A DNA stretch of 64,000 nucleotides from assembly GCA_019359125.1 (NCBI GenBank), contig JAHHHY010000010.1, positions 1 to 64,000 of the forward strand, written 5' to 3'. Shown here in pieces: positions 52,430 through 60,683 of the stretch. Numbering within the stretch: the stretch's first letter is position 1; every line of letters begins with the position of its first letter. Source of the stretch: Pleurocapsa minor GSE-CHR-MK 17-07R. Its GTDB lineage: Bacteria; Chloroflexota; Anaerolineae; Aggregatilineales; Phototrophicaceae. Both the position numbers and the translations under genes were made by a program. The notes below the pieces were generated by a model. The model did no database searches, was not told the origin of the DNA, and saw nothing but the letters and a program-made list of their open reading frames with translations.

Positions 52430-52540
52430 GGGCGGACACGCAGATCCGCCCCTACATTCCTCGCGGACAAACACGTGTAACGATGAGTTTTCTCCTTCAA
52501 ATCCGAGCGACTCCGAGGGGCGGACCTATGTATCCGCCCT
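52430..52540. repeat. REP-like inverted pair
   Basis: Two ~24-bp units flank ~60 nt: one at 52430-52453 (GGGCGGA...TCCGCCCCT) and an inverted, diverged copy at 52516-52540 (AGGGGCGGA...TCCGCCCT). Each unit is itself an imperfect palindrome. They lie in the 214-nt gap between two convergent operons (52341-52554), where no gene is seen. The form is that of a dispersed REP/MITE-like element; hairpins here could also end both transcripts. Confidence 0.7.
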
Positions 52541-52554
52541 GGAGGACTCGTGCC

Positions 52555-53286
52555 TCAGCCCATCGACTGTGACAGCTCCCACGCGTTCAGGCGTTCGCCC
52601 GTGCCGTCGGCGGCATGCAGGCGCGCCAGATGCACGAACGCGGGGGCCAGCAGCGCCGGGTCTTTCCAGCCACGCTTGTATTCTTCGGTATAGTTTTCTT
52701 CGGACATCGGCGTGTGCATGGGTGCCCCCGGCGTGATCGTGTTGACGGCGATGCCAAACGGCTCACCCTCGATGGCCAGCGACTTCATCAGCCCTTCCTG
52801 GCCGTGTTTGGCCGGGCAGTAGGCGATTTCCTTCTCGAAGCCTTTGATGCCGGAACCGGACGATACATACACGATGCTGCCGCCGCCTGCCGCGATCATT
52901 GGCTCCCATACGGCCTTGCTGAGCAGAAAGGCCGCCTGGATGATGATGTCGCTTTCCAGCCGCCACTGCGCGAAGGTAATCTCGCGCATCGACCGCTGTT
53001 TGAGCAGCGCGGCATTGTGCACCAGCACGCAGGGCGCCCCATAGGCCGCCAGCGCGGCATCAGCTGCCGCCTGCGTCGCTGCTGCATCCGACAGGTCCAC
53101 CAGCAGCGGCAATGCTTCTCCGCCCAGCGCGCGCACTTCCTGCGCAGTTTCTTCCAGCGGGCCGGACGCGATGTCCAGCAGCGCGATTTTCATGCCCTGC
53201 GCGGCATAGGCGCGCACGATGGCGCGCCCCAGCCCCTGCGCCGCGCCGGTGACGATGGCGGCCTGTCCCTTGAGCGACTCGATCAT
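52555..53286 (-). CDS. SDR-family oxidoreductase
   Basis: 243 residues. VTGAAQGLGRAIVRAYA cofactor motif, VHNAALL, catalytic Ser in VYVSSGSGI and YxxxK in YCPAKHG; the C-terminal region has NTITPGAPMHTPMSEE. It is the last gene of the ten-gene minus-strand locus and begins 2 nt after the aminotransferase stop, so it is co-translated with it. It probably oxidises or reduces an intermediate of the pathway that the locus encodes; the substrate is unknown. Confidence 0.88.
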   Translation of the reverse strand: MIESLKGQAAIVTGAAQGLGRAIVRAYAAQGMKIALLDIASGPLEETAQEVRALGGEALPLLVDLSDAAATQAAADAALAAYGAPCVLVHNAALLKQRSMREITFAQWRLESDIIIQAAFLLSKAVWEPMIAAGGGSIVYVSSGSGIKGFEKEIAYCPAKHGQEGLMKSLAIEGEPFGIAVNTITPGAPMHTPMSEENYTEEYKRGWKDPALLAPAFVHLARLHAADGTGERLNAWELSQSMG

Positions 53287-53288
53287 GG

Positions 53289-54458
53289 TCAGGCGTTGCC
53301 CCGCAGCGTGCGAATGAAGTCAGCGAAACGCTCCAGGCCTTCCTCAAACTTGGGCGAGCCGGTCGTCAGCGCGCCGCGAATGAAGCCTTCACCCGCGCCG
53401 CCACCGATGGTGCCGGGCTGAAAGACCAATCGGGCTTCTTCACGCGCTTTGGCGACAAACTGGGCGCTCGTCAGCCCCGTGGGACGAATGTCGATGAAGA
53501 TGTAGTAGGCGCCCTGCGGCTTGCTGTAGGGCAGGTTGATGCTGTCCAGCATCTGCATCCACGCTTTGCGGCGGCGGTCATATTCGGCCAGGATGTCTTT
53601 GAACCAGTCGCGCGGCTGGCTGAGCACGGCCACGCCGCCGTACTGCGTGACGACGTTGGCGCAGATCATCATCGCGTGGTGGAACGGCAGCAGCGCCTCG
53701 ATGATGGGCGCGGGCGCGGCGATATAGCCGAGGCGCATGCCCGTCATGGCGAAGCTCTTGGAGAAGCTGTTGATCGTGATCGTGCGTTCTTTCAGGCCGG
53801 GCAGCGACGCCATGCTGACGTGCCGGTTCTCGTCAAACACGTAGTATTCGTAGATTTCATCGCTGATGATGAGCAGGTCATGTTTCACGGCCAGCTCGCC
53901 GATGGCCACCAGCGTCTCGCGGGGGAGCACGGTGCCCGTCGGGTTGTTCGGCGTCACCACGATGATGGCGCGGGTGCGCGGCGTGATAGCCGCTTCCAGG
54001 TCGGCCACATTGATCGTAAAGTTCGATTCCGGCGTGGTGGGCACAGGCACCAGCGTGCCATGCAGGATTTTGGCGTCGCGGGTGTATTCGTCGTAGTTGG
54101 GCGAGGGCGTCAGCACTTCGTCGCCTTCGTTCAGCAGCGCCATCAGCACAGCCATCAGGGCTTCCTGCGCGCCGCTGGTCACGACGAGTTCGCTGTCGGG
54201 ATCGACCTCGACGCCATTCTCGGTTTTGAGTTTGTCGGCAATCGCGCGGCGCAGCTCCGGGATGCCCGTCCATGCCGTATACTGGATTTTGCCCTCGTCC
54301 AGCGCCTGGCGCATCGCGTCAAAGACGAACCCCGGCGGCTTGAAGTCAGGCGTGCCGCTGCCCATGTTGATCAGGCCGGGGATGGGCACAGACGTCTGTT
54401 TGCCCAGCGACCCATGCAGCTCTTTGGCGCGGTTTGAAAGAAATTTCTGGTAGTCCAC
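53289..54458 (-). CDS. Class I/II PLP aminotransferase
   Basis: 389 residues. Fold type I enzyme with the PLP lysine in NSFSKSFAMTGMRLGY, preceded by VTPNNPTGTVLPRE (Asn/Pro motif) and ISDEIYEYYVF. The closest general pattern is the aspartate/aromatic aminotransferase subgroup I-gamma. It carries amino groups between an amino acid and a keto acid. Within this locus it sits between an oxidoreductase and an SDR, so it may act on a keto intermediate they produce. Confidence 0.9.
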   Translation of the reverse strand: MDYQKFLSNRAKELHGSLGKQTSVPIPGLINMGSGTPDFKPPGFVFDAMRQALDEGKIQYTAWTGIPELRRAIADKLKTENGVEVDPDSELVVTSGAQEALMAVLMALLNEGDEVLTPSPNYDEYTRDAKILHGTLVPVPTTPESNFTINVADLEAAITPRTRAIIVVTPNNPTGTVLPRETLVAIGELAVKHDLLIISDEIYEYYVFDENRHVSMASLPGLKERTITINSFSKSFAMTGMRLGYIAAPAPIIEALLPFHHAMMICANVVTQYGGVAVLSQPRDWFKDILAEYDRRRKAWMQMLDSINLPYSKPQGAYYIFIDIRPTGLTSAQFVAKAREEARLVFQPGTIGGGAGEGFIRGALTTGSPKFEEGLERFADFIRTLRGNA

Positions 54459-54479
54459 AGTGTTCTGTTCCTTCGGATG

Positions 54480-55550
54480 TCAGGAGAGCGTGATCCAGCG
54501 GCGTTCCTGCCACGACTGGCGGATGGCGTCCATCGCGAGCTGGCATTTCAGGCCGTCGACAAAGGTGGCCGCCGTGCTGACCTTGCCGCCTGAGCGAATC
54601 GCGCCGGTGATTTCCTGCATCATCGCCACCACCGAGACATTCCAGATGCCCTTGTTGATGCCGGGCAGCGAGGCATTCGGGTCAGCGACCGTCATATCGA
54701 CAAAATCTTCGCCTGCGCGGGCGACCCACAGCGTTTCGTCGGCGTCGGCCAGCTTGATCGTGCCTTCGCTGCCGAATACCCACGAGCTGTTGCCGATGCC
54801 GTGGCGCGCTGCGCCGCTGAGGAACACGCTGACGAGCGCGCCGCTGGTCATTTCAGCCGTGAAGCTGACCTGATCGTCGGCCGTCGCTGTCCACGGTTCG
54901 CCGGTATGCTTGTCCATGCGGTCTGGCACCATGGTGGTCACCTGTCCGCTGATGGCGCCGACATCGCCCAGCCAGTAGCGCAGCAGGTCGATCTGGTGCG
55001 AGCCGTTGGCACCCAGGCGTCCGCCGCCCATGCTCTCCAGCGACCACCAGTCGCCTTTCGGGCGCGAGGCCGGGTCGCCCCACGACGGATTCACGCTGAG
55101 GATATTGGCGTGGCGCACCTTGCCGATGTATCCCTCGGCGATGAGCTGGCGGATTTTGGCGCGGTTCGGGTTGAAGCGCAGTTCGTGGCCGACGGTATGC
55201 ACGCGGCCCAGCGCCTCTGCGCGGTCCAGCATGGCCTGTGCTTCAGCGGCATTCATGGCCATCGGTTTTTCGCACAGCACATGGGCGCCGGCATCCAGCG
55301 CATCCAGCACCATCGGCGCATGATGCACGGTCGGCGTGGCAATACCCACGAAGTCGATATCGTGCTTTTCCAGCATCTCGCGATAGTCGGTATAGGCATG
55401 GGGCACGCCAAACGCATTGGCGGCGTCCTGCGCGCTTTCCATGCGGGCGCTGGACACCGCGACGATTTCGACGTCCTCGATGGTCTTCAGCGCGGGTAAA
55501 TAGGCGGCGCGGGCAAAACTCGCGCCAATCACTGCTGCTTTAATCGTCAT
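54480..55550 (-). CDS. Gfo/Idh/MocA-family oxidoreductase (second copy in locus)
   Basis: 356 residues. Rossmann start AAVIGASFARAAYLPAL, family motif CEKPMAMN, and catalytic-region GSHQIDLLRYW. The C-terminal beta-sheet domain binds the sugar. Such enzymes oxidise or reduce sugars, inositols or related polyols with NAD(P). It lies 21 nt before the aminotransferase and 4 nt after the TIM-barrel gene. It is only distantly similar to the other Gfo/Idh/MocA protein at 60684, so they probably do different steps. Confidence 0.9.
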   Translation of the reverse strand: MTIKAAVIGASFARAAYLPALKTIEDVEIVAVSSARMESAQDAANAFGVPHAYTDYREMLEKHDIDFVGIATPTVHHAPMVLDALDAGAHVLCEKPMAMNAAEAQAMLDRAEALGRVHTVGHELRFNPNRAKIRQLIAEGYIGKVRHANILSVNPSWGDPASRPKGDWWSLESMGGGRLGANGSHQIDLLRYWLGDVGAISGQVTTMVPDRMDKHTGEPWTATADDQVSFTAEMTSGALVSVFLSGAARHGIGNSSWVFGSEGTIKLADADETLWVARAGEDFVDMTVADPNASLPGINKGIWNVSVVAMMQEITGAIRSGGKVSTAATFVDGLKCQLAMDAIRQSWQERRWITLS

Positions 55551-55554
55551 CTGT

Positions 55555-56934
55555 TTAGCTCCACAGTCCGCGTTCTTTGAGCACAGTCCCCACGGCTTGC
55601 AGACTGCTCAGGTCTGCCTCCGAGTAATTGCGCGAGAGCAGCAGCCCGCTGGCGCCGCCTTCAAATGCGGCATGGCTGGAGGCGCTGATTTCTTCGGGCG
55701 TAATCGCCTTGCTGTTGCCACCGTCGCCCACGCCCACACCGATACCAGGATAGACCTTGCAGCCGGTGTCCGCGATCAGATTCTGCGTCCACTCTTTGAC
55801 ATACTCCGGCGTGAAACCGGCCATCGGGGCGTCGCTCAGCGGCGCGATGAATTCTTCCAGGCCGAGGATGTTGGCCAGCGCGTTATAGGCGCCATCCGGC
55901 GTCGCATCGGCCAGCACGCCCTTCTGCCACGACTTGCTGAATTCGGCAAAGCGCATACCGGCAGGCGTGTTATACAGCACGGGCTTCAGCCAGTCGGCAT
56001 AGCGGCCGTAATCAGACTGGTCGTACTGCGCGCGCAGGTAGGGGTTATAGGTGTTGATGAGCTGCCAGATGCCGAGGCCGACTTCGTGCTTCGGGTCTGA
56101 GAAGCGGATCATGCCCGTCACTTCGTGGTACATGTCCTGATGCGCATCCAGCCACATCTTCTCCCACATCAGCACTTCAGGATAGTGCAGCAGGTGGCGC
56201 AGCAGCGTGATGAACACGCCGTCACGCGGGCGGTCACCCTTGCGGACGCCCTGCAGGAACAGGTCAACCTTGCGGTAGCCCTCGATGGCGCGCTCGACGT
56301 TGATGCCGCGTGCGCGGGCCTCGGCCACGAAGAATTCATCGAAGCCGGTGCTGCTGTCGGCGCGGAAGATGTCCATCAGCGGGCTTTGGCGCTCGATGCC
56401 CCACAGCATGCCATCCAGCGCATGATTGCTGAACCAGTCATCGATGACCGAGCGCCACAGGTTGCGGTAAGCCGGATTCATCAACGACGGACGGGTGGCC
56501 GTACGTCCCCAGTGGTCGCGGTCGAGATACTGATGGAAGCCGGGCTGCCAGATGTGTCGGATGGCCGAACTGCTGGTTTCGCAGTAGTAGGTATACACCT
56601 TCATGCCGCGTTTCTTGGCCGCCGGAATCACATCGGCCAGCGTGTCAAACCCCTTGAGCAGCGGGTCCGGCGCGAGCAGATTATTCGGGTCGGACGTGTA
56701 ATAGGCAGGATTTGGTTTCCAGAAAGCGCCGCCCTGCAGGTTATCGGGTTCCTGGGCGCCATGATCGGGAAAGCCATACAGGGCGCGGCCTGCATTGCCG
56801 CGGCTCCACGACAGCGCCGAAATCAGCAGCGCATTGACGCCGGCAGTCGATTCCAGCGTGTCGAGCACCTGCTCCACGCCTTCATCGACAAAGCTGATAG
56901 CGCCAATCTGAATACCTACAAATGGTCTGGTCAT
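55555..56934 (-). CDS. TIM-barrel-like protein of unknown function
   Basis: 459 residues, no signal peptide. An alpha/beta pattern with ALLISALSWSRG, a GMKVYTYYCETS strand, DWFSNHALDGMLWGIERQSP and a late FEGGASGLLLSRNYSEADL looks like a (beta/alpha)8 barrel of the glycoside-hydrolase-like kind. No certain catalytic pair was identified; the Glu in MLWGIERQ and Asp in the preceding helix are candidates. It is unique to the centre of the locus, between the permeases and the second Gfo/Idh/MocA gene, and may be the enzyme that defines the pathway. The family is not recognised. Confidence 0.6.
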   Translation of the reverse strand: MTRPFVGIQIGAISFVDEGVEQVLDTLESTAGVNALLISALSWSRGNAGRALYGFPDHGAQEPDNLQGGAFWKPNPAYYTSDPNNLLAPDPLLKGFDTLADVIPAAKKRGMKVYTYYCETSSSAIRHIWQPGFHQYLDRDHWGRTATRPSLMNPAYRNLWRSVIDDWFSNHALDGMLWGIERQSPLMDIFRADSSTGFDEFFVAEARARGINVERAIEGYRKVDLFLQGVRKGDRPRDGVFITLLRHLLHYPEVLMWEKMWLDAHQDMYHEVTGMIRFSDPKHEVGLGIWQLINTYNPYLRAQYDQSDYGRYADWLKPVLYNTPAGMRFAEFSKSWQKGVLADATPDGAYNALANILGLEEFIAPLSDAPMAGFTPEYVKEWTQNLIADTGCKVYPGIGVGVGDGGNSKAITPEEISASSHAAFEGGASGLLLSRNYSEADLSSLQAVGTVLKERGLWS

Positions 56935-56953
56935 AAGGGTTATCCTTTAAGAG

Positions 56954-57913
56954 TTACCGATCGCGCAGACGCGGATCGAGGAAATCGCGCAGCCAGTCGC
57001 CCATGATGTTGAGCGAGAGCACCGTGAGCATGATGGCCACGCCGGGGAAGACGGCCAGCCACCAGCTGCCACCCAGCAGTTGATCGCGGCTTTCCGCCAG
57101 GATGCCGCCCCAGGTGGGCACGGTCGGCGGGACGCCGAGGCCGAGGAACGACAGCGAGGCTTCGGTCAGAATCACGCTGGCGACATTGAACGACGCGATG
57201 ACGGTGAGCGGGGCAATCACATTCGGGAAAATCTGCAGGGCGATGATGCGCAGGCTGCTGGCGCCCAGGCAGCGCGCCGCCTCCACATATTCTTTTTCGC
57301 GCTGGCTGACGGTGCTGCCGCGCACAATGCGCGCATACGTCACCCATTGGCCTATCGCGAGCACAATAATCAGGTTGCCCACGCCCGCGCCCAGCACGAC
57401 CAGCACCATGATCGTCAGCAGGATGAACGGGAAAGCCAGCTGAATGTCGGCGAGGCGCATGATGATATCGTCCACTGCGCCGCCAAAATAGCCGGCGGCC
57501 AGGCCGGCCACTGTGCCGATGATGCCGCCGATGAGCACCGCAGCGATACCCACGAAGATCGAGACACGCGCCCCGTAAATCATGCGCGAGTATACGTCGC
57601 GGCCCAGACCATCCGTGCCGAGCGGGAAATCGACGCCGCCGGTTCTTTCATTCACCTGAAACGGAGGCTGAAGACGCTCAATCAGGCTGTTGCGATTCGG
57701 GTCCTTCGGCGCAATCGACGGCCCAAAGACGGCCAGAAAGAACATCGCGACCAGGATGATGAGGGCCACAAGCGGCCAGCGCCCCTTGATGATACTCATT
57801 CTTGCCCGCTTCCACGCAGACAGCGTGTTGACGCGGGCGGCGCTATCCAGTGCTACCACCTGCGAGGCATTGGTGGGAAGGACAGGTTTAGGAGTGTTGC
57901 CGGAAGCCTGCAT
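56954..57913 (-). CDS. Dipeptide/oligosaccharide ABC permease, DppC type
   Basis: 319 residues. An N-terminal cytosolic stretch precedes the first helix (WPLVALIILVAMFFLAVFGPSIAP). Then comes the family's outside region with FPLGTDGLGRDVYSRMIYGAR, five more helices and the EAA loop EYVEAARCLGASSLRIIALQIFPN. It pairs with the DppB-type permease 15 nt upstream. No DppD/DppF ATPase gene is in the window. Confidence 0.93.
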   Translation of the reverse strand: MQASGNTPKPVLPTNASQVVALDSAARVNTLSAWKRARMSIIKGRWPLVALIILVAMFFLAVFGPSIAPKDPNRNSLIERLQPPFQVNERTGGVDFPLGTDGLGRDVYSRMIYGARVSIFVGIAAVLIGGIIGTVAGLAAGYFGGAVDDIIMRLADIQLAFPFILLTIMVLVVLGAGVGNLIIVLAIGQWVTYARIVRGSTVSQREKEYVEAARCLGASSLRIIALQIFPNVIAPLTVIASFNVASVILTEASLSFLGLGVPPTVPTWGGILAESRDQLLGGSWWLAVFPGVAIMLTVLSLNIMGDWLRDFLDPRLRDR

Positions 57914-57928
57914 GGCGCACCTTATGCT

Positions 57929-58906
57929 TTACTTGAGACGAATTCGCGGGTCAATCTGCACGTAGATCAGGTCTACGATCAGATTCAACGCGACGAACAG
58001 GAAAGAGAACAGCACGACCGCGGTTTGAACGAGCGGGATATCGCGCTGATTGATGGCATTGAAAACCAGACGTCCCACGCCGGGCCATGAGAATACAGTT
58101 TCCGCGACGACCACGCCGCTGAGCAGGAAGCCGAATTCGAGGCCGATCAGGGTGACGATCGGGATGAGCGCGTTGCGCAGGGCATGGCGCAGCACGATGG
58201 TGCGTTCGCGCAGACCCTTCGAACGTGCGGTCTGGATGTAGTCCAGCGACAGCACCTCAAGCATCGACGACCGCACCAGGCGCGCATTGCGCGAGAGCGA
58301 GAAGACGCCGACAGTGATGCCCGGCAGAATCAGATGCCGGATTGCGGACGGAAGATTGCCAAAAGCGGTGCTGACATCTCCCTGAAGCAGAGGCTCCAGG
58401 AAAGGCACGTGGCCGCTGATGGGCAGCAGTCGTAACTGTAAGCCGACAAACAGCACCAGCATCAGGCCGAGCCAGAAGCCAGGGATCGATTGGCCCAGCA
58501 TGGCCAGCAGCATCACGCCGCCGTCCACCGCTGTACCGCGCCGCATGGCCGAAATAATGCCGATGGGAATCGCCAGGGTCAGCGATAAAATCATCGCAAA
58601 AAAAGTCAGTTCCAGGGTGGCAGGCAGGCGATCCAACACCAGTTCAATGGTTGGTTCACGCGCGCGCAGGGAATCGCCAAAATCGCCCTGCAACAGCCCA
58701 CCAATGTAATTCAGGTATTGCTCAGGCAGCGGACGGTCGAAGCCGAGCCGCTGGCGCGCATCAATGATTTCCTGTTCGGACGCGCGCTCACTGACGTACA
58801 GATAAGTCGGGTCGCCAGCCAGGTGAAGCGTTATAAACGCCAGCAGCGTCACGCCGAGAATTACAAGTACAGACTGAGCCAGACGGCGACCGATATAAGC
58901 CCACAT
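57929..58906 (-). CDS. Dipeptide/oligosaccharide ABC permease, DppB type
   Basis: 325 residues. The first helix (LAQSVLVILGVTLLAFITLHLAGDP) is followed by the external region with QRLGFDRPLPEQYLNYIGGLLQGDFG, then five helices and the loop DYIQTARSKGLRERTIVLRHALRN. This is the classical DppB/OppB pattern. Such importers also carry oligosaccharides, which would suit the sugar enzymes around it. A strong hairpin (58929-58955) lies between this gene and the binding-protein gene. Confidence 0.94.
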   Translation of the reverse strand: MWAYIGRRLAQSVLVILGVTLLAFITLHLAGDPTYLYVSERASEQEIIDARQRLGFDRPLPEQYLNYIGGLLQGDFGDSLRAREPTIELVLDRLPATLELTFFAMILSLTLAIPIGIISAMRRGTAVDGGVMLLAMLGQSIPGFWLGLMLVLFVGLQLRLLPISGHVPFLEPLLQGDVSTAFGNLPSAIRHLILPGITVGVFSLSRNARLVRSSMLEVLSLDYIQTARSKGLRERTIVLRHALRNALIPIVTLIGLEFGFLLSGVVVAETVFSWPGVGRLVFNAINQRDIPLVQTAVVLFSFLFVALNLIVDLIYVQIDPRIRLK

Positions 58907-58928
58907 AGGTATCCACTTCGATTACGAT

Positions 58929-58955
58929 GGGGGTGCGCCATACAGACGCACCCCC
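58929..58955 (-). repeat. 9-bp hairpin between binding-protein and permease genes
   Basis: GGGGGTGCG (58929-58937) pairs perfectly with CGCACCCCC (58947-58955), 26 nt after the stop of the binding-protein gene. There is no T-run. Position and form match the stem at 41708-41749 in the other importer operon. Confidence 0.65.
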
Positions 58956-58981
58956 AAACGGCTCACTAAAAGGGTGTTCGA

Positions 58982-60556
58982 TTACTCGGACAGCGTGGCG
59001 TTGTAGAGCACGATCTGCTCGTCACGACGTGCCTGCCAGTCGAGGCGGTCACTCACACCGTAGAAGTCCGGCTGGAAGTACAGCAGCAGCCACGGCGGAT
59101 CGTTGTAGAAGATTTCGAGCATCTGGTTGATCAGTTCACGCTCGGTTTCCGGATCGGCACCCGAAGTCTGGTCCCACAGCGTGAACCACTCTTCGTTGGC
59201 CCAGTTGGTGTAGTTGGTGCCGGAAGTCGGCGAGCTCAGGTCGGCCATGTCGTACAGGGCGCTCCAGGTGCTGCCGCCGGTGCCCAGGAAGAACAGCGGG
59301 CCCACTTCCTTGGCGCGAACGAGCGGCAGGTAGTCTGACGCCCAGTCACGGATGTCCACGGTGGTGTTGACGCCGATGTCCGTCAGGTACTGCGCGATCA
59401 CCTGTACGACAGCAGCGTCGTTCAGATAGCGGCCGCGCGGGCCCATCAGGGTGATGTCGAAGCGGACGCCGTCTTCACCACGCGGCCAGCCGGCTTCGTC
59501 GAGCATCTGTTCGGCCATGGCCGGGTCATACGGGTACGGGGTCAGGTTCGGGTTGTTGTTCGGCGGATTCACCATGCTCGAGGCGCGTTCGCATTCGGTG
59601 CCCAGCAGCGTGGAGCAGATGGTGGGGACGTCGATCGCGTACTGCAGCGCCACGCGCACATCCGTGTTCTGGATGGCTTCGTAGCCGGGCGAGTCAGCGA
59701 AGGCTTCGCCGAACTGGAAGCCGACATACATACGGCGGGTACCAGCCACAGCCTGGACAGCAGCCGAGCCAGAGTTGTTGATGGCGTCCACCTGATCCGG
59801 CGGGACGTTCGAGATTACGTCGACGTTACCGGCGATCAGCTCGGCAGTACGAGTCGAGGCTTCAGGAATCACGCGCCAGTAGATGGTGTCGAAGGCGGGT
59901 TCCAGCAGCGTGAAGTTCTCTGCGCGCTCGATCAGCACATAGTCATCGCGCACCCATTCGACAAAGCGGTACGGGCCGCTACCAACAGGTGCTGCGGCTG
60001 CCGTAGCCAGGTCGATGCTCTCGTAGTAGTCCTTGCAGTGCAGGTAGACTTCGGAGAGCAGGCCGAGACGCAGCGGCTCAGACTGAGCGCGGTCGGTGAC
60101 GATCGTCACTTCCAGTTCGCTGTCCGCGCGGGCTTCCAGGAAACCAACCGACGGGAAAATGAAACCGACTGTGTTGCCGGTGAAGGCGTTGGCCGGGTCG
60201 GCTGCACGCATGAACGTATACGCGACGTCCTCAGCGGTCAGGGCTTCGCCGTCGTGGCAGGTCAGGCCTTCATTGAGGGTGAAGGTCCACTCGGTGCCAT
60301 CTTCTGAAATGGTGTAGCCCGTGGCGAGGAACGGAGTCAGCTCGCCCGTTTCCTGAATGTCATACAGCGTACCAAAGACATGACCGAAAATATTTGATTC
60401 GGCGCGAGAGCCGACGAGGGCAGGTTCCAGTGCTGCAACGTCCACACTCTGGGCAACGACCAGCGTGGTTTCGTCGGGTAACTGGGCACTGACGGGTAAT
60501 ACTGCGGCGAAAAGTGCTGCTGTCGCCGCGAGCATCATAAAGCGGGTACGTGCCAT
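58982..60556 (-). CDS. Dpp-type ABC substrate-binding protein (family 5)
   Basis: 524 residues. Signal peptide (1-24, ending LPVSA|Q) without lipobox. The mature part follows the SBP_bac_5 pattern: VAALEPALVGSRAESNIFGHVFGTLYD, GTEWTFTLNEGLTCHDGEALTAEDVAYTF (read as two adjoining blocks), GSGPYRFVEWVRDDYVLIERAE and DVRVALQYAIDVPTI. It binds a peptide, oligosaccharide or similar ligand outside the membrane. Two cysteines in SPT...ICSTLLGTECERA-type region might form a disulfide. The Gfo/Idh/MocA and epimerase genes upstream suggest a sugar-like ligand. Confidence 0.93.
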   Translation of the reverse strand: MARTRFMMLAATAALFAAVLPVSAQLPDETTLVVAQSVDVAALEPALVGSRAESNIFGHVFGTLYDIQETGELTPFLATGYTISEDGTEWTFTLNEGLTCHDGEALTAEDVAYTFMRAADPANAFTGNTVGFIFPSVGFLEARADSELEVTIVTDRAQSEPLRLGLLSEVYLHCKDYYESIDLATAAAAPVGSGPYRFVEWVRDDYVLIERAENFTLLEPAFDTIYWRVIPEASTRTAELIAGNVDVISNVPPDQVDAINNSGSAAVQAVAGTRRMYVGFQFGEAFADSPGYEAIQNTDVRVALQYAIDVPTICSTLLGTECERASSMVNPPNNNPNLTPYPYDPAMAEQMLDEAGWPRGEDGVRFDITLMGPRGRYLNDAAVVQVIAQYLTDIGVNTTVDIRDWASDYLPLVRAKEVGPLFFLGTGGSTWSALYDMADLSSPTSGTNYTNWANEEWFTLWDQTSGADPETERELINQMLEIFYNDPPWLLLYFQPDFYGVSDRLDWQARRDEQIVLYNATLSE

Positions 60557-60683
60557 AGCTTATGAACTCCCCTGTTACTGTAACCAATTGCTAACGAACG
60601 TGATGTGCTGCGTGTCTTTGATCGGCTCTTCAGTCAATTTTCCTTTCGCTGCGATGATCAGGATGACGGTCCTTCGTATCTGC

